From Metellina segmentata (lineage: Eukaryota; Arthropoda; Arachnida; Araneae; Tetragnathidae): DNA of 64,000 nucleotides. Location: contig OX375874.1 in assembly GCA_947359465.1 (NCBI GenBank), positions 87,845,672 through 87,909,671 on the forward strand, in the 5' to 3' direction. Below are positions 21,572 through 32,930 of the stretch, in pieces (the first letter of the stretch is position 1; each line of letters starts with the position of its first letter). The notes under the pieces were generated by a model that was given only the letters and a program-made list of their open reading frames with translations, was not told the origin of the DNA and did no database searches. The position numbers and the translations under genes are program-made.

Positions 21572-23007
21572 CAATCATGTCCATAAATTAAGGATAATTC
21601 AGAATCACACGGAAGTCGAACTCTAAAGTAAAAATTTCCCCTGTAGAATTATCGCACACATCTTCAAGAATAATATCCAAATTACAGGAAGCCATCAGAT
21701 GACGCCGATAGTCCGTCACAATAACGAGATTGTAAGAGAGGTGTATATAAGAAATGGTAGCAAAGAAGCAAAATTGTTCACAAGCGTTCTGTAAGCCGCT
21801 CATTGCCACACCGAATAGTTATGGTACAGAGGACGCATGTCGATGATTTTTTACGTGGTAGAATTATCGGCTGCCTGGAATGTGGGCGTACTCAGACGTA
21901 AATTTCAGTGGAACTTGGAATCTCCCAAAGTGTCATCTCTAGGCTTTGGCAACGATTCCAAAATGATGGAAATGTCAGTAGACGTTACAGTACAGGTTTC
22001 CCCCGAGTTGGAACGCCGAATGACGACCGGTCTTTGGCAGTAACTGCAAAAAGAAGCAGACGGAGCACAGCATACGACCTTTCTCGTCAGCTATCTTCAG
22101 CCATGGGTACGACAGTTTCAAGGCAAATTGTTTACAGACGCTTGGAACATGTTCGTCTATATGCTCGTAGGCCTGTAAGATGTGTTCCGCTCACGGCAAC
22201 TCACTGTCGCCAGCCTGGAGTAGAAAACATGCAATATGGACATCGTCACAGTGGGCTTGTGTGACGTTTACCGACGAGTCCAGGTTTAGCTTGCAGTCTG
22301 ATTCTCGGCGGACGTTCGTATGGAGAACGCAAGGTACCCGCTACCATCAAGACAACATCATTGAACGACACCGTTAGGTGGTGCAGGATTGCTCGTTTGG
22401 GGCAGAATTATACTGGGCTCCAGAACAGATCTACATGTTCAAATCTGAAACATGAACGGTCAAATTTATCGGGACATCATTCTGGAACAACATGTACGCA
22501 TGTTTAGGGGTGCCATGGGTGCAGAATTTGTGCTTATGGATGACAACGTGCAAACATTGTAAACGAATGCCTTGAATCTGAGAATATCACCCGTATGGAA
22601 TGGCCAGCATTCTCACCTGACTTGAATCCGATAGAGCATGTGTGGGACATGCTTGGCCGACAAGTTGCAGTCCGTAAACTACCTCCTACATGTGTTCTGG
22701 AACTCGATAATTTGATCCTCAGCGTGGTTAGGCGATGTACGGACTGTATTTCATCGTCTGGGAGACATACAATGTATTAACCATCATACCAAGCATGTTA
22801 TGTTAAGATTTTGTAAAGTCGATATTTTTTGTAATTGCTCCAGTGAGCAAAAATCTTAGTTTTTATGAATGGTATCATACACACACCATCTTTTTTGTTC
22901 TTTATTTTTTGTTTAATAAATGGGCTTTATGAATAAGTCACGTTCGTTTTGTTTCTGAACCTTTATTTGTTGGAGCTGGCATTATCCTTAAATTATGGAC
23001 ACGAGTG
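21572..23007 (+). mobile_element. Tc1-like transposon, decayed
   Basis: The ends CAATCATGTCCATAAATTAA (21572) and the complement of CACTCGTGTCCATAATTTAA (to 23007) form imperfect inverted repeats of about 28 bp, flanked by TA. The 1436-bp element encodes a broken transposase on the plus strand. It lies in the WD40 gene intron 18829-25226. Confidence 0.9.
21821..22780 (+). pseudogene. Tc1-type transposase with stops and frameshifts
   Basis: The ATG at 21821 opens a frame reading MVQRTHVDDFLRGRI, with a TAA at 21899-21901. It continues in frame through the paired-type HTH (ELGISQSVISRLWQRF, SRRYSTGFPR) to 22264. A frameshift before 22262 moves the first catalytic block (TFTDESRFSL) to another frame. 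A further shift follows near 22375. The second Asp region is MDDN and the third block is FSPDLNPIEHVWD, with the C-terminus ending at 22780. All parts of a DD34E-type Tc1 transposase are recognisable but not in one frame. Confidence 0.88.
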
Positions 23008-23859
23008 TAGATAATTGTAATTGACTTATTTTTTCTACTTTTGTCTTTGGCTTGTAGGGACCATCCTAGCAGAATTATATAAAGAGATAACAGTGCTCTT
23101 GTTAATCTTTAAATTCCAACTTTCATTAAACTGTATATTGAGAGTTTAAACAGCCTATATAGATTTTACGTCAAGTACTGTAGGTGACTGAAAGTGACCT
23201 AACGGTAAATAGCGTGACGTATACAAATACCTCTTCTGCATTGAAAACAGATACCTCTTCTATACAAATACCTCTTCTGCTTTGACAGTGGAAGTTTCAG
23301 TTGAAATTCTTTAATACAGACAAACGAACGTTTATTTCTAGATAGACGTTTCATGTTCAAGGCCCAATGACTTAAATATATCTTTCAGTCTACGAGAAAT
23401 GAAGCATTATGTGTTATTGTACTTGTGCATTCAACTCTACAATAATGGGTATGTGTTTCTAAGAGCAGGTCTTTGGACAGACAGGTATAAGAAAATTCGA
23501 TTTTATTTTATTCTAAGCGACAGGACTCGGATATATTTTTGAGGTATCATTCAAAAGATTTTCTTTGTTCTGTTTCAAAAAGGCGTACTCTCAGTTTCAT
23601 TCTAGAAAATTCAAAACAGAAAGTATTCATGAACCTGGCAAATTTCATATTTCTAAAACACAACCACTTACGTTCTAGCTTTTAAAATAATTAAAAAATT
23701 AGCAGAAACTCTTATTTGTTTAAATGTTTCTTTTCGATAAAAAACAACAGAACATTTTATTTATAGTAGAGGGAAGAAAAGGTTCCATGTATACCTTTTT
23801 CACAAACCTTTGTCACACATGTTTAAAATTAAGAATAACTCTAAATTTTTATCGAACAA

Positions 23860-24000
23860 GGTCACATGATAACAATCTAATAGAGCATAGATGGGATGAA
23901 TCGGGCGCTGCATTGCAGTCTACATAACACCACCAAGGACGACACAAGAGCTAAAACGTGCTCTGGTGCGTGATTCGGACTTACCACAGAAAGTCTCGAT
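23860..24000 (+). pseudogene. Tc1-like transposase 3' fragment
   Basis: The plus-strand reading LIEHRWDESGAALQS resembles the region after the last catalytic residue of Tc1 transposases (NPIEHxWDxLxR). The following frame contains ELKRALVRDSDLPQK, similar to the usual C-terminal helix. The fragment is cut by the 839-bp TIR element at 24001. Confidence 0.5.
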
Positions 24001-24839
24001 GGAACAGCTACAGTCTACGTTTATGAGCGGTGGTAACGGCCTTGGTGATTTTTTTGGCGAACTTCTGAAGTTGCCAAGGAAATAATAATTTCAAAACTTT
24101 TTTTTCTTAATAAAAACATATTTTTCTTTTTGCAACGGAATATGAAAGCTTGAAAACACATTTAAGAACGTTTTTAAAAGTATATATTTTTAAAAATTTC
24201 GCAAAAAGTAGTAAGCTTAGACACATTTTAAAACACATTAGTGAACCAGCAGAAAAACTAAGCCGTGAATGTTGGGTAAGAATATACCCTGAAACTTATC
24301 AATTACACTAAATACAGTTGGCTGCTTGAAAATAAAAAGATTTTTAAAAGAAAAAAAGCAAGAAATAATACAACTTGATACCTCAGAACTGTTCCGGGAA
24401 CAAAATAATAAAAAACGAAAATTCCACAAATGGCAAAAAAACAAACTCCTAAACGCTTCGTGAAAAATATTAAAAAAAAAATAAAAATTCCACAACTGTA
24501 GAAATGCAAATAAATGAACCAATGGTATCACATAAAAAAATTTAAAAGAACTATTGCAATCAAAGGATATTTTAAAATCAAAATAACCAATGGAAGCAAA
24601 GAAAAAATTTCAAACGAACCAATGAAATCAAACGACTTTAACGGATTTTGGAAGAACTTTCTAGAATATTCAAAATGAAAATTGAAAGTTACAGTTTGCC
24701 GAGGTTGCCATGAAAACCACAATAACTGTTAAAACAGATGGATGGCCTTAATCTATCGTAACTCGCTACAAGAAGTGCGCAGAAAAAGAAATCGCGAATG
24801 ACGTTGCCACGGCTTATAAGAGTAGAGTATAGCTGTACC
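24001..24839. mobile_element. TIR element GGWACAGCTACA..., 8-bp TSD
   Basis: The ends GGAACAGCTACAGTCTACG and the complement of GAGTATAGCTGTACC form inverted repeats. Flanking 8-mers GTCTCGAT (23993-24000) and CTCTCGAT (24840-24847) differ at one base and are the likely target duplication. The 839-bp element has no transposase ORF. A 221-bp relative with a perfect 8-bp TSD lies at 41315-41535 and shares both ends. Internal blocks CAAACGAACCAATGAAATCA and similar are short repeats. Confidence 0.8.
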
Positions 24840-25226
24840 CTCTCGATAAGCCTAATGGAAAGCATATCTGTACGTTGTGAGGCCTGCATTAGGGTTAGAG
24901 GCCAACACATTTTCTGTTGAGTTGCCTTTAACAGGGGCAAAATGAATTTTCCTCAATAATTAAAACGTACTTTGTGTTTACCTAACAATTGTTTTCATGT
25001 CTTTAGTTCCCATTAGCACTAAGAGGCATGTGGGTGTTCTTATTTTACTCCATGTAGCTTGTGAAACATTCATTTGTCATTTGAAGTACTTTGGTGCAGG
25101 TACTTGCATGGGATTCATCTCGGATGGCAGTATATTAATTTTTGGACATGCGTGCATTTTAAATTCTAACATTTTCAAATTTAAATGTTATGAACTGTTT
25201 TTTTTGTCAATATTTTTATTTTACAG

Positions 25227-25409
25227 GAGGTTCGTACATGGAATCTTAGCACTGGAAGATGTCTTCACCGGGTTATGGTTCTTTTTCCCATTACGTTGCA
25301 TAAAGTCACATTTGGAAACTCGACATTACATGTATCGTGTCACAATTTAGATAGCATTTTCGTGACGTGTAACGACTTTACCATACACATTAATCCGGAT
25401 GATTTAAAT
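25227..25409 (+). CDS. WD40 gene exon, last recognised
   Basis: Acceptor ATTTTACAG precedes and a strong donor GTGAGT starts at 25410. The 61 codons in phase 0 start EVRTWNLSTGRCLHRVMVLF, completing the WD repeat begun at 18637-18828. They continue with a further blade-like segment (LHKVTFGNSTLHVSCHNLD, then FVTCNDFTIHINPDDLN). The strong donor shows that the gene continues, but I found no downstream exon that I trust. The 6.4-kb upstream intron holds SINEs, the hAT-like MITE, the Tc1 and the 839-bp element. Confidence 0.85.
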
Positions 25410-28290
25410 GTGAGTATCATGTAAATGGTTTTCATCAAATTTCATGACCAAAACATTCTTGTAAGTGTATTCTTGACTTAATGGGGAAAAGTAGTCCGAT
25501 TGCAAGATATATTTTTACATTATTTATTAGAATTGTTCTCTCTGAAATTCATGTATTTGTCGTGCCGTTTCATAAAGATGAATATTTGGTTTTGTCTCTA
25601 TACCAGTTTCCTAAACCTTTTTGGTTCAACGTCCCGATTTCGAAGATGCTTTCTTCGGAACCCCCTTCTTGAAAACATTATCTCAACAATAATAAAGTGC
25701 AAGTGTACCTGTCATTATATTGAAAAAATATTTCAAATTATTTATGTAACTGCGTGCAATTTTAGAATACTGAAACACTAGTTTGGAAATAAAAACAACT
25801 GGGAACCTAAACTAAAAAATAAAAACTGCACATATAGTAAGACTAGATTGCTCACCATTATTGCATATTAATATAAATCAAGTAAGTGTAATTAAAAATA
25901 ATTACTAATGAGGAGGGTTAGGGTGGGTATCGATTTGTCTATATTAGGTTCTGTTTTTCAACAGCTAAATCTTCACAATCAACTGTTTTCTGTCCGCGGG
26001 CGTTCCCTTTTTTAGTTAAGAGAATCAATGAAAATGCATCATTGTAGTGGATGTCTATGAAGTGAAGTGCATAAGTGTTTGCTTAAAACATTTTTAAGTG
26101 ACACATTTTAAAGCATATTTTAGCCTGCTCTTGCTCCTCAACTCCCCCAAGATTCCTCCATCACTCCCAGGGGGTGGTGCCGTTCACTTTGGGTTTGCTC
26201 ACTTGGGTCATTTTTTGTTACACCAAGATCTACGGATTAGAGGGGATTCTGAACCACAAGACACACCCATGACAAGACCGTTCGTTGATCAAGTCCTGGG
26301 TTCTAAGGAACCTGTTGGATCTGAACTTTACCACTCGTTGATCAGGCCCTGGGTTCGAAAGGGCCTGTCAAATGAGAGCTTTACCACTCGGTTACCAAAG
26401 TGGTACACAATGCGGAAGAAGACTCATAAAAATTCGTGATCGAACTGCTAAAGTGGTGGTTCTATGTCGTGGTCATTGTTAGAGACATTCCAAATCACTA
26501 TAAATAGCTCGTAAATTTAAAGAGCCCATTTGTTTTGACAGGCGCTTCTTCTTTCATTCTCATCTGCAGCAAGTAAACTCACAGGCGGGATACAAGTTTT
26601 CATAATGTGAGCATGTTCTGCATAGTAGTCACTTATTTCCACCAACCTTCATGCTTGTACTGCATAGACACTGATAACTAAGCACCATTCAATAGACGCA
26701 GGCAATTGCTTGGACCTGCCGATAGCAGTAATCACTTTGTTCATTTTATTACCTTTCCGGGCGCTTTTACGGTAAGGTTAAACACAATTCCAGATCTTAA
26801 AAAAAGGCAGAAAGATTTTTACTTAATTAATTAGCTTATACTTAAAAATTATACGTGAAGATACTTTTGACGTATTCTTGCTTCAGCCAATGAATATTTC
26901 TATATTACTTTTTATCTCATTTACTGAAGTGTACCAACACTTATTTACAGAGATTGAGCAAAAAGACACAAAAAGTATTATATATTTTTAATATGGCTAA
27001 TATTTTGTCTTAAGTATAACTTCTATTCGCTTAGGAGTAGATTCTTGTCTTTAGTAGGAGTTCCGAAACTGTTATGTCACAAGGAAATTAATTAAAAAAT
27101 TACCACCATCTACATTTATGGTTCACTTGGCCTCGATGGTTTAGTCATTTCACGTTTTTAGCCTGACCCTTAATAGAGAGATTGCGATACCTACGTTGTC
27201 CCCTTGCTTTGTCCCGTGATCACTAATACATATAAGATAAATGTGTACTTTAAACTTTAGTTAAGGATTGTAATACTGCTATGCAGTTATCTCGAAATAC
27301 TGAATTGGTATTTATTTTCAATTTATTCTCCTTTCTGGAACTTGCGAATTGTTTTCAATATATAGGAAATTTATATACATCTTGTTCATTAATTATCAAT
27401 TGAAATATCATCGGAACACGAGACAAAATGCATTAAAGACATATATGATAATTAATTAATTATAATTTACATTTTAGACATTGTATTCTATGTATACTTG
27501 TAATGTGTCAAATTTATTACTATCTTGTCACATAATGTAAAAATATCTAATTTTTTTAGGAGGAAAATTATATCACCATCAGCTAAAGATGAATAATGCT
27601 TTTCAGAAAATATCATTTGGGGAAATCCGTTTCTGCCTAGGATCAGAGGCTCCAAAACTTTTCGTGAAGTGTGCATTTGCATATTGAAATTGTTTTAAGT
27701 CGCCAATACCTGAAATTCTAAAGGCAAGCCTATATCAAAAGAAAGTGTAATAATCAAAGTGCAATGTCAATGTCATGAAAATTCCTAAATGCTAAGCAGT
27801 ATTGTGAACTATTTGCAAGCTTAAATAAAGTATACACTATACAGCAATGTAATGTAATATATGACTGAAGTTTTACAAATTATTGAATTAATTATTTGAA
27901 TGAAGTTTCACCACTGGTGACGCACAAAGGTTTAAAACCCTTGTCATACATATTTGTAATTTGAACCAGTTATGATATTACTCTTCTGAGTCGCTATTAA
28001 TGATACCAGAAAAGATTTCGGCATATGAATGTTTTTGAAAACTATTTAATGAATGCATTTAAAAATAGAGTTATATTGTTATGTCTATAATAAAAAGATA
28101 GCTTAAAATTTTGCACTTTTTCTGTACCTTTTAGCAAAATTACTCGAATGCAGTGTTGAATTTCATCTTAAAAATTCCAATTTAAAATTTTGTACATTAA
28201 ATCTGGAAGAAATTTAAGTGAAAAAACCTTAACAACATTCATCCTTTCAAGAGATTTAGACCTTTGTTTTAATTCGCGGGTTAAATATAC
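25410..28290. other. No recognised gene
   Basis: AT-rich sequence, presumably intron or 3' flank of the WD40 gene. Around 26220-26400 a near-duplicated phrase (CGTTGATCAAGTCCTGGGTTC, then GTTGATCAGGCCCTGGGTTCG) with a B-box-like GGGTTCGAAA hints at a decayed SINE, but I cannot define ends. Confidence 0.4.
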
Positions 28291-28296
28291 TATGTT

Positions 28297-28387
28297 AAAA
28301 GTTGCCCTATTGATTAAATACACTATGAAAGAAATATATCAATGATGTATTTCTTTCATAGTGCATTTAATCAATAGGGCAACTTTT
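28297..28387. repeat. Long hairpin: 40-bp arms, 39/40 identical
   Basis: The left arm 28297-28336 (AAAAGTTGCCCTATTGATTA...) and right arm 28348-28387 are reverse complements with one mismatch, separated by 11 nt. The outer part of each arm (AATAGGGCAACTTTT) is the terminal repeat of the element at 28373-29207; the inner part is not. Confidence 0.9.
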
Positions 28388-29207
28388 TGCAATAAGTGCA
28401 ACTTCTTTTCACGCGTTCTACGCTGCATGTAAAGTATTAAAACCAAAATTTTTCCTACAGGGGGTTTATAGTAAGTGAGTTATAACCGCAACATAAATGC
28501 AACTTTCTGCACAAATGCAACTTTCTGCATAAATGCAACCACCTGTAACTTTTTAAAATATTGCTTTAAATTAATTAATATCAAATTACTATTTCATTTT
28601 TTGCTCTATGAATTAACCCTTCGATCACATGTGTCTGATCTTGCGAACGCCGAAGTATTGCGGATCAAACAAGTTCATGGTAAGCTAAGAAGGTGTTCGT
28701 CCTAAGACGGAAGTGAAATACATGGCAAGTTATACTTTAACACATTGGTTGGCACTCTTGATAATCCAGAGGAAACTTGCGCAGGAGTTTGCGAGGTGAG
28801 TGTCTATCATCAATATGTTGTTCGCCTTGTAGATGACTTTTTAAAAACTCTGAATGTTGAGCGAAAGGATTTTGCGCTTCTACTATCCGATACAGCACAT
28901 TATATTACTGCGGTTAATGTTAAAGAAATTACTGGCCAAGGATCGGCCATTCAACGTTCTTCTGTATTTCAGTATGTATTATAATACTGTTGTACACGAC
29001 AAAAATTGTCAATATATTTGAATTTTTTTCATTTTTACGAATAATTTATTTTAGAATTTAGTGTATCAAAAATAAATGCAACTTTATTTCCATAAATGTA
29101 GATTGTAGGGATTGATAAATGCAACTTTAGGGAATGATAAATGCATCTTTAGGGAATGATAAATGCAACTTTTCCCATTTTTACTGCAACAAAAAAGTTG
29201 CCCTATT
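28373..29207 (+). mobile_element. Element with TGCAACTTT subterminal repeats
   Basis: The ends AATAGGGCAACTTTTTGCA (left) and the complement of TGCAACAAAAAAGTTGCCCT (right) are inverted repeats. Inside both ends there are clusters of AAATGCAACTTT (at about 28490-28540 and 29075-29175), typical of transposase-binding subterminal repeats. The interior carries the ORF remnant 28745-28984. I could not establish a target duplication. Confidence 0.6.
28745..28984 (+). pseudogene. hAT-related / CGGBP1-like ORF remnant
   Basis: The 79-codon frame reads GTLDNPEETCAGVCE and then VRLVDDFLKTLNVERKDFAL LLSDTAHYI. The pattern (GTLDxP, then a helix ending in DFxLLLSDxAxY) is like the central region of hAT-related transposase or CGGBP1-like proteins in arthropod genomes. 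That match is from memory and was not searched. The flanking frames are closed, so it is a fragment. It lies between the inverted ends of the 28373-29207 element. Confidence 0.4.
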
Positions 29208-29209
29208 AT

Positions 29210-31900
29210 TTAAGGATTACATCAAGAAAGGGTATCATAATTCTTGTCGTGCTGCCATCTATTGTGAACTTTATGTTTCAATTTCGTCCCACAAGTATAA
29301 TGCATTCTATTTGCGTTTACTATAGCAAAACACCCCACTACTTCTGCTTTTCAAGCTCCAGGAATTCAAATGTAGGTGTTGATATTTTTCATGACACAGT
29401 CGTTGTCATTTCCAAATGTTATGTAAGAACGTTATGTTCCTGATGTTATGTAAGAATAGTGTCTTAAGTAGGTGATCTGATTGTTTTTGCAAAATTTCAC
29501 CATCGATTCAATTTTATTTCTAAAAGATTGTAAATTGCAGTGAAACTATTTTTCGAAAAGAGAATTTTTTTACCTTTAATATTAATTGTACTACATGGTT
29601 AATTTTCAAATTGTTCCATAATATTTCAAAGGAAGAACCCAGATGGCAGCACGATCTCTCAATACGAAAATCTATAAAAATTAAAACTTTTGCCTTGGCT
29701 ATATTTTCATTCTGGAAATAATTTGGGAAAAATTAAGAATTTTTCTAATAAAGTATGGAAGAGGGCAATCATAACGCTTGGGGAATCAGATTCCTAAACC
29801 AAATCTATAGATTTTTGATATTTTGGTTTCTATATTCCTACTTCAATATTTTACGTTTGAGTACATTCTGTTTTTGAAACTAAACAAGAAATAGCTTCAG
29901 AAAAAAATTTAACAAACTTTTATGAATTTGCTTGTTATTGCAACGGGCATTATTTTACACTTAATAATGTAAGTAACATATGAGTTTACAAATTGTGCGT
30001 CTAAATCTCGGAGAGAAAACATAATTTCATCTCAAGGAAAAATATAAAAGTGATATCGAAAAGAAAAAGATTCCATTTAAGAAAGAGAGATTAATTAGAA
30101 ATAAGGAAATATAGAATAAATAAAATTACTGAAAAGGAAAAACATAATAGCAGTAACGCAACTGAAATATAGAAGTTAGTAATAATAAGAGTGATAGAGA
30201 TTCACACAGAGAGAATTAATCATAAATTTCATAAAGTATAACATCTGTAAAGAAAGAAAAGCTGTAATAAAAAGAAAAATTGCAAATAAAAAAAATGAAT
30301 AAAACTTCTGATCTCAAAAATAATACAACAAGTGGTCATCGAGGTTGAGCTATTTCGAGAAGTCAGGAACAAGGGAGAAACTGAGGAGATTTTATGCTTA
30401 AAAGCAACAAATATAACGAGATAAAAGAAAAATAAATAGAGAAAGAAAAATTGAGAATGTACATGGTTTAAAGAAAATTTAAAAGTTATACAATCCAGTG
30501 TGAGATATAAGAAATAGAGGAATGTTCAATGAATTAAAGGAGATACGATCAAAGAACTAGCTATGTAATATGATTTAATACAAGTGCACAAAATGATTTG
30601 ACAAATAAAATATGAATGATTTAATAGTTGAAAAGATGTTCAAAATTATGTACTAAAACTCTTTTGTTGTAATAAAAAAAAATTCCGAAAAATTCAGTGA
30701 CATTTCAGTTAAAATGGAATGATAAATGTTATTCATGACCAGGCAATTACTACGGTAAAAACCATCTAAAATATTACCTATTATAAGAGATAAGAAATTT
30801 TGAAAGTAATGGATAAATTTATTTGAAATAATCCGAAATTACATCGATTCTGGTTCAATTAAAAAAAACCATTCTTCATAGGAATAAGAATGGCTAAATT
30901 GATAATAAGGTGAGTAATATTTGTAAATAATTTGTAAAAAGTAAATAACTATATTTATTATCGAATATGTGTTGTATATATTTATTAATTGCGTATTGCG
31001 AAACCTTTATAGTTCTTGTTTCATCATCTATTATAAACGAGAAATTCCATTTATAATGCAGCTTGGTGCAATTTTGCCTATAAAATAAAAGTTTCTGTAA
31101 CTCAGGTTTACTAGTCTATATCTGAATCACTGACATCGATTCCTAATTTCCTGTAGATTAATATAAGAAGCATTGAGACTCTTTCGGAAGCATCACGAAC
31201 ATCACTGCACATATCTGAGGGAATGGAAGAAGGAAAGAAGAAAAACAGTTTTTTTTACTATGAAGCTCTGTTTTTGACTTAGAACTACGTGTATCTTCTC
31301 GGTATGGAGAAGTAACGTGGGAATTGAGCGTCACAAAAAAATGAAATCCATTCTTTATGATACTTCTCTCAAATCAAGAGACACAGAAATAGTGCATATA
31401 TCGTTGTATAGAAAAAAAAAATAAAGAATCAAACAAAATATAAAGCTTCAGCTTGAGCCTGATCGAACGAGCAAAATGTTCCATTTTGCTCGTTGTCAAG
31501 TTACCTTTTGATGCCACCACATTTGAATTAACTGTCATAAAGTTGACGTCAGCCCTCAGTTCGTAACTAGAGAACCACGCTGGCCAAATACTGAAATTAG
31601 ACCGAGATAGAGGGTCATTAAGGCGGATCATCGACTTAAACAATTTCAAGGATGGCCAAGAAACATGAAAAAGTACCATAGAGATCAACTCAGGGAGATA
31701 GCTGAGGCAGCTGGGATTCGAAAGCCACCGGCTGAGCTAAAGGGTGAGCATAGTGCCCGGAAGAAGTCGGACTCATTCGGCCTCAGAGTTGTAACTTTCG
31801 ACTTCTCATGCAGCATAAGCTCATGAACTTGGATGCAACAGTAACTTATTTGATAGCTGAGTTCAGGGCAGCACGAAGCAGAGACCGAGTGTATCAGTTG
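29210..31900. other. AT-rich, no recognised feature
   Basis: The stretch 30000-30700 is strongly purine-biased on the plus strand (GAGA and AAAG runs). Around 31690-31800 a B-box-like GGGATTCGAAAGCC occurs without a convincing A box. Confidence 0.45.
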
Positions 31901-32096
31901 CGCCGAGCACGGAGCTTACTGTGTATGTGCTGGCGACACATTTTCAGGACGCAACACTAGATCCCATCACTAAGAGGCTTATACAACATTTTGTCGGGCG
32001 CCGAGCACGAGGCCTACTGCGTATGCGCTGGCGACACATTTTCAGGACGCAACACTAGATCTCATCACTAAGGGCCTTATACAACATTTTGTCATT
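31901..32096. repeat. 98-bp tandem duplication
   Basis: Two 98-bp units (31901-31998 and 31999-32096), each starting CGCCGAGCAC and containing GGCGACACATTTTCAGGACG, differ at only a few positions. A TTAA-type MITE end follows immediately. Confidence 0.9.
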
Positions 32097-32103
32097 AACA
32101 AAA

Positions 32104-32155
32104 TGGGTCAGATCTTAATAGACGATATATCTCGTCGAAACCACTTGGAGAATTA
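32104..32155. repeat. TTAA-type MITE end (GATCTTAATAGACGATATAT)
   Basis: The sequence GGTCAGATCTTAATAGACGA, TATATCTCGTC and AAACCACTTGGAGAATTAA matches the right half of the MITE at 56179-56303 and the unit of the 10.4-11.8 kb array. The left half is not found. Confidence 0.6.
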
Positions 32156-32490
32156 ACTATAGGTATAAAAAATGGATCCTAAGTACAGCTGTGTCATTAG
32201 AGACATGTGCAAAGGGAGATTTTTTTCGTGTTTTTGAAACATTCTGAGCAATTTCAAATTTATGAATCAGTGCATATAAAGTAGGTACAAATTGGCGATA
32301 AAAATTATTTTGCAAGACAGTTCTAAATAAGGATTGGAACAATGTATTGTGTCCATGTATCGACTGATTTCAGCTGTATAAGTACAGCAATATTCTTACT
32401 TGCGCGAACTCGGGAGTTACGTGGTTCTTACTCGCTGTGATAAGTAATGGACGCCTTTCGCGCGTACTCTATGTGCACGATTAAGTCGCT

Positions 32491-32930
32491 ATGAGGCAAA
32501 ACAGTGAGATACCTGTCAAAGACTTTTGGAAACAATCCAATGTTTTAGATGCCGTAATAATCATTGGAAAGTCTTGGGATGAAATTTCCCCCCAAAAAAG
32601 CATTAAATGGTGTCTGGAAGAAACTTGTCCATTTTTTCAAAAACGAGACGTAAATAACGCCAGAAACTGATCATGTCGCTCATGTGATAGAAGATGTTGT
32701 TAATTTTGGCAGGCAATTTGGAAGTCAATGGTGATGATGTCAACGAGCTGTTGGATTCACATATTCAGGACAATTGATGAGCTCATAGAGATGTGCGTGA
32801 GAAAAACGTCACTGAAGTCTCCGACACTTCAGACACAGTTCCACCAGAAAAGCACACGACAGTTGCAAGCTTGACAGAAGGCCTCAGCTTAATTGAAAAG
32901 GCTTGAAAATTTTAGAAAACATAGAACGCG
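32491..32930 (+). pseudogene. Tigger/pogo-type transposase remnant
   Basis: The first frame reads DFWKQSNVLDAVIIIGKSWD and then an interrupted INxxW-like block (SIKWCLEETCPFFQKR). Downstream in shifted frames are VIEDVVNFGRQFG, VNGDDVNELLDSH and IDELIEM. This order matches the C-terminal part of DDE transposases of the Tigger/pogo (CENP-B-like) group. Several stops and frameshifts break it. No TIRs were found. Confidence 0.6.

Noticed and set aside
31690..31800. Possible SINE with GGGATTCGAAAGCC
   Set aside because: No matching A box at the right distance and no second copy of the body in the window.
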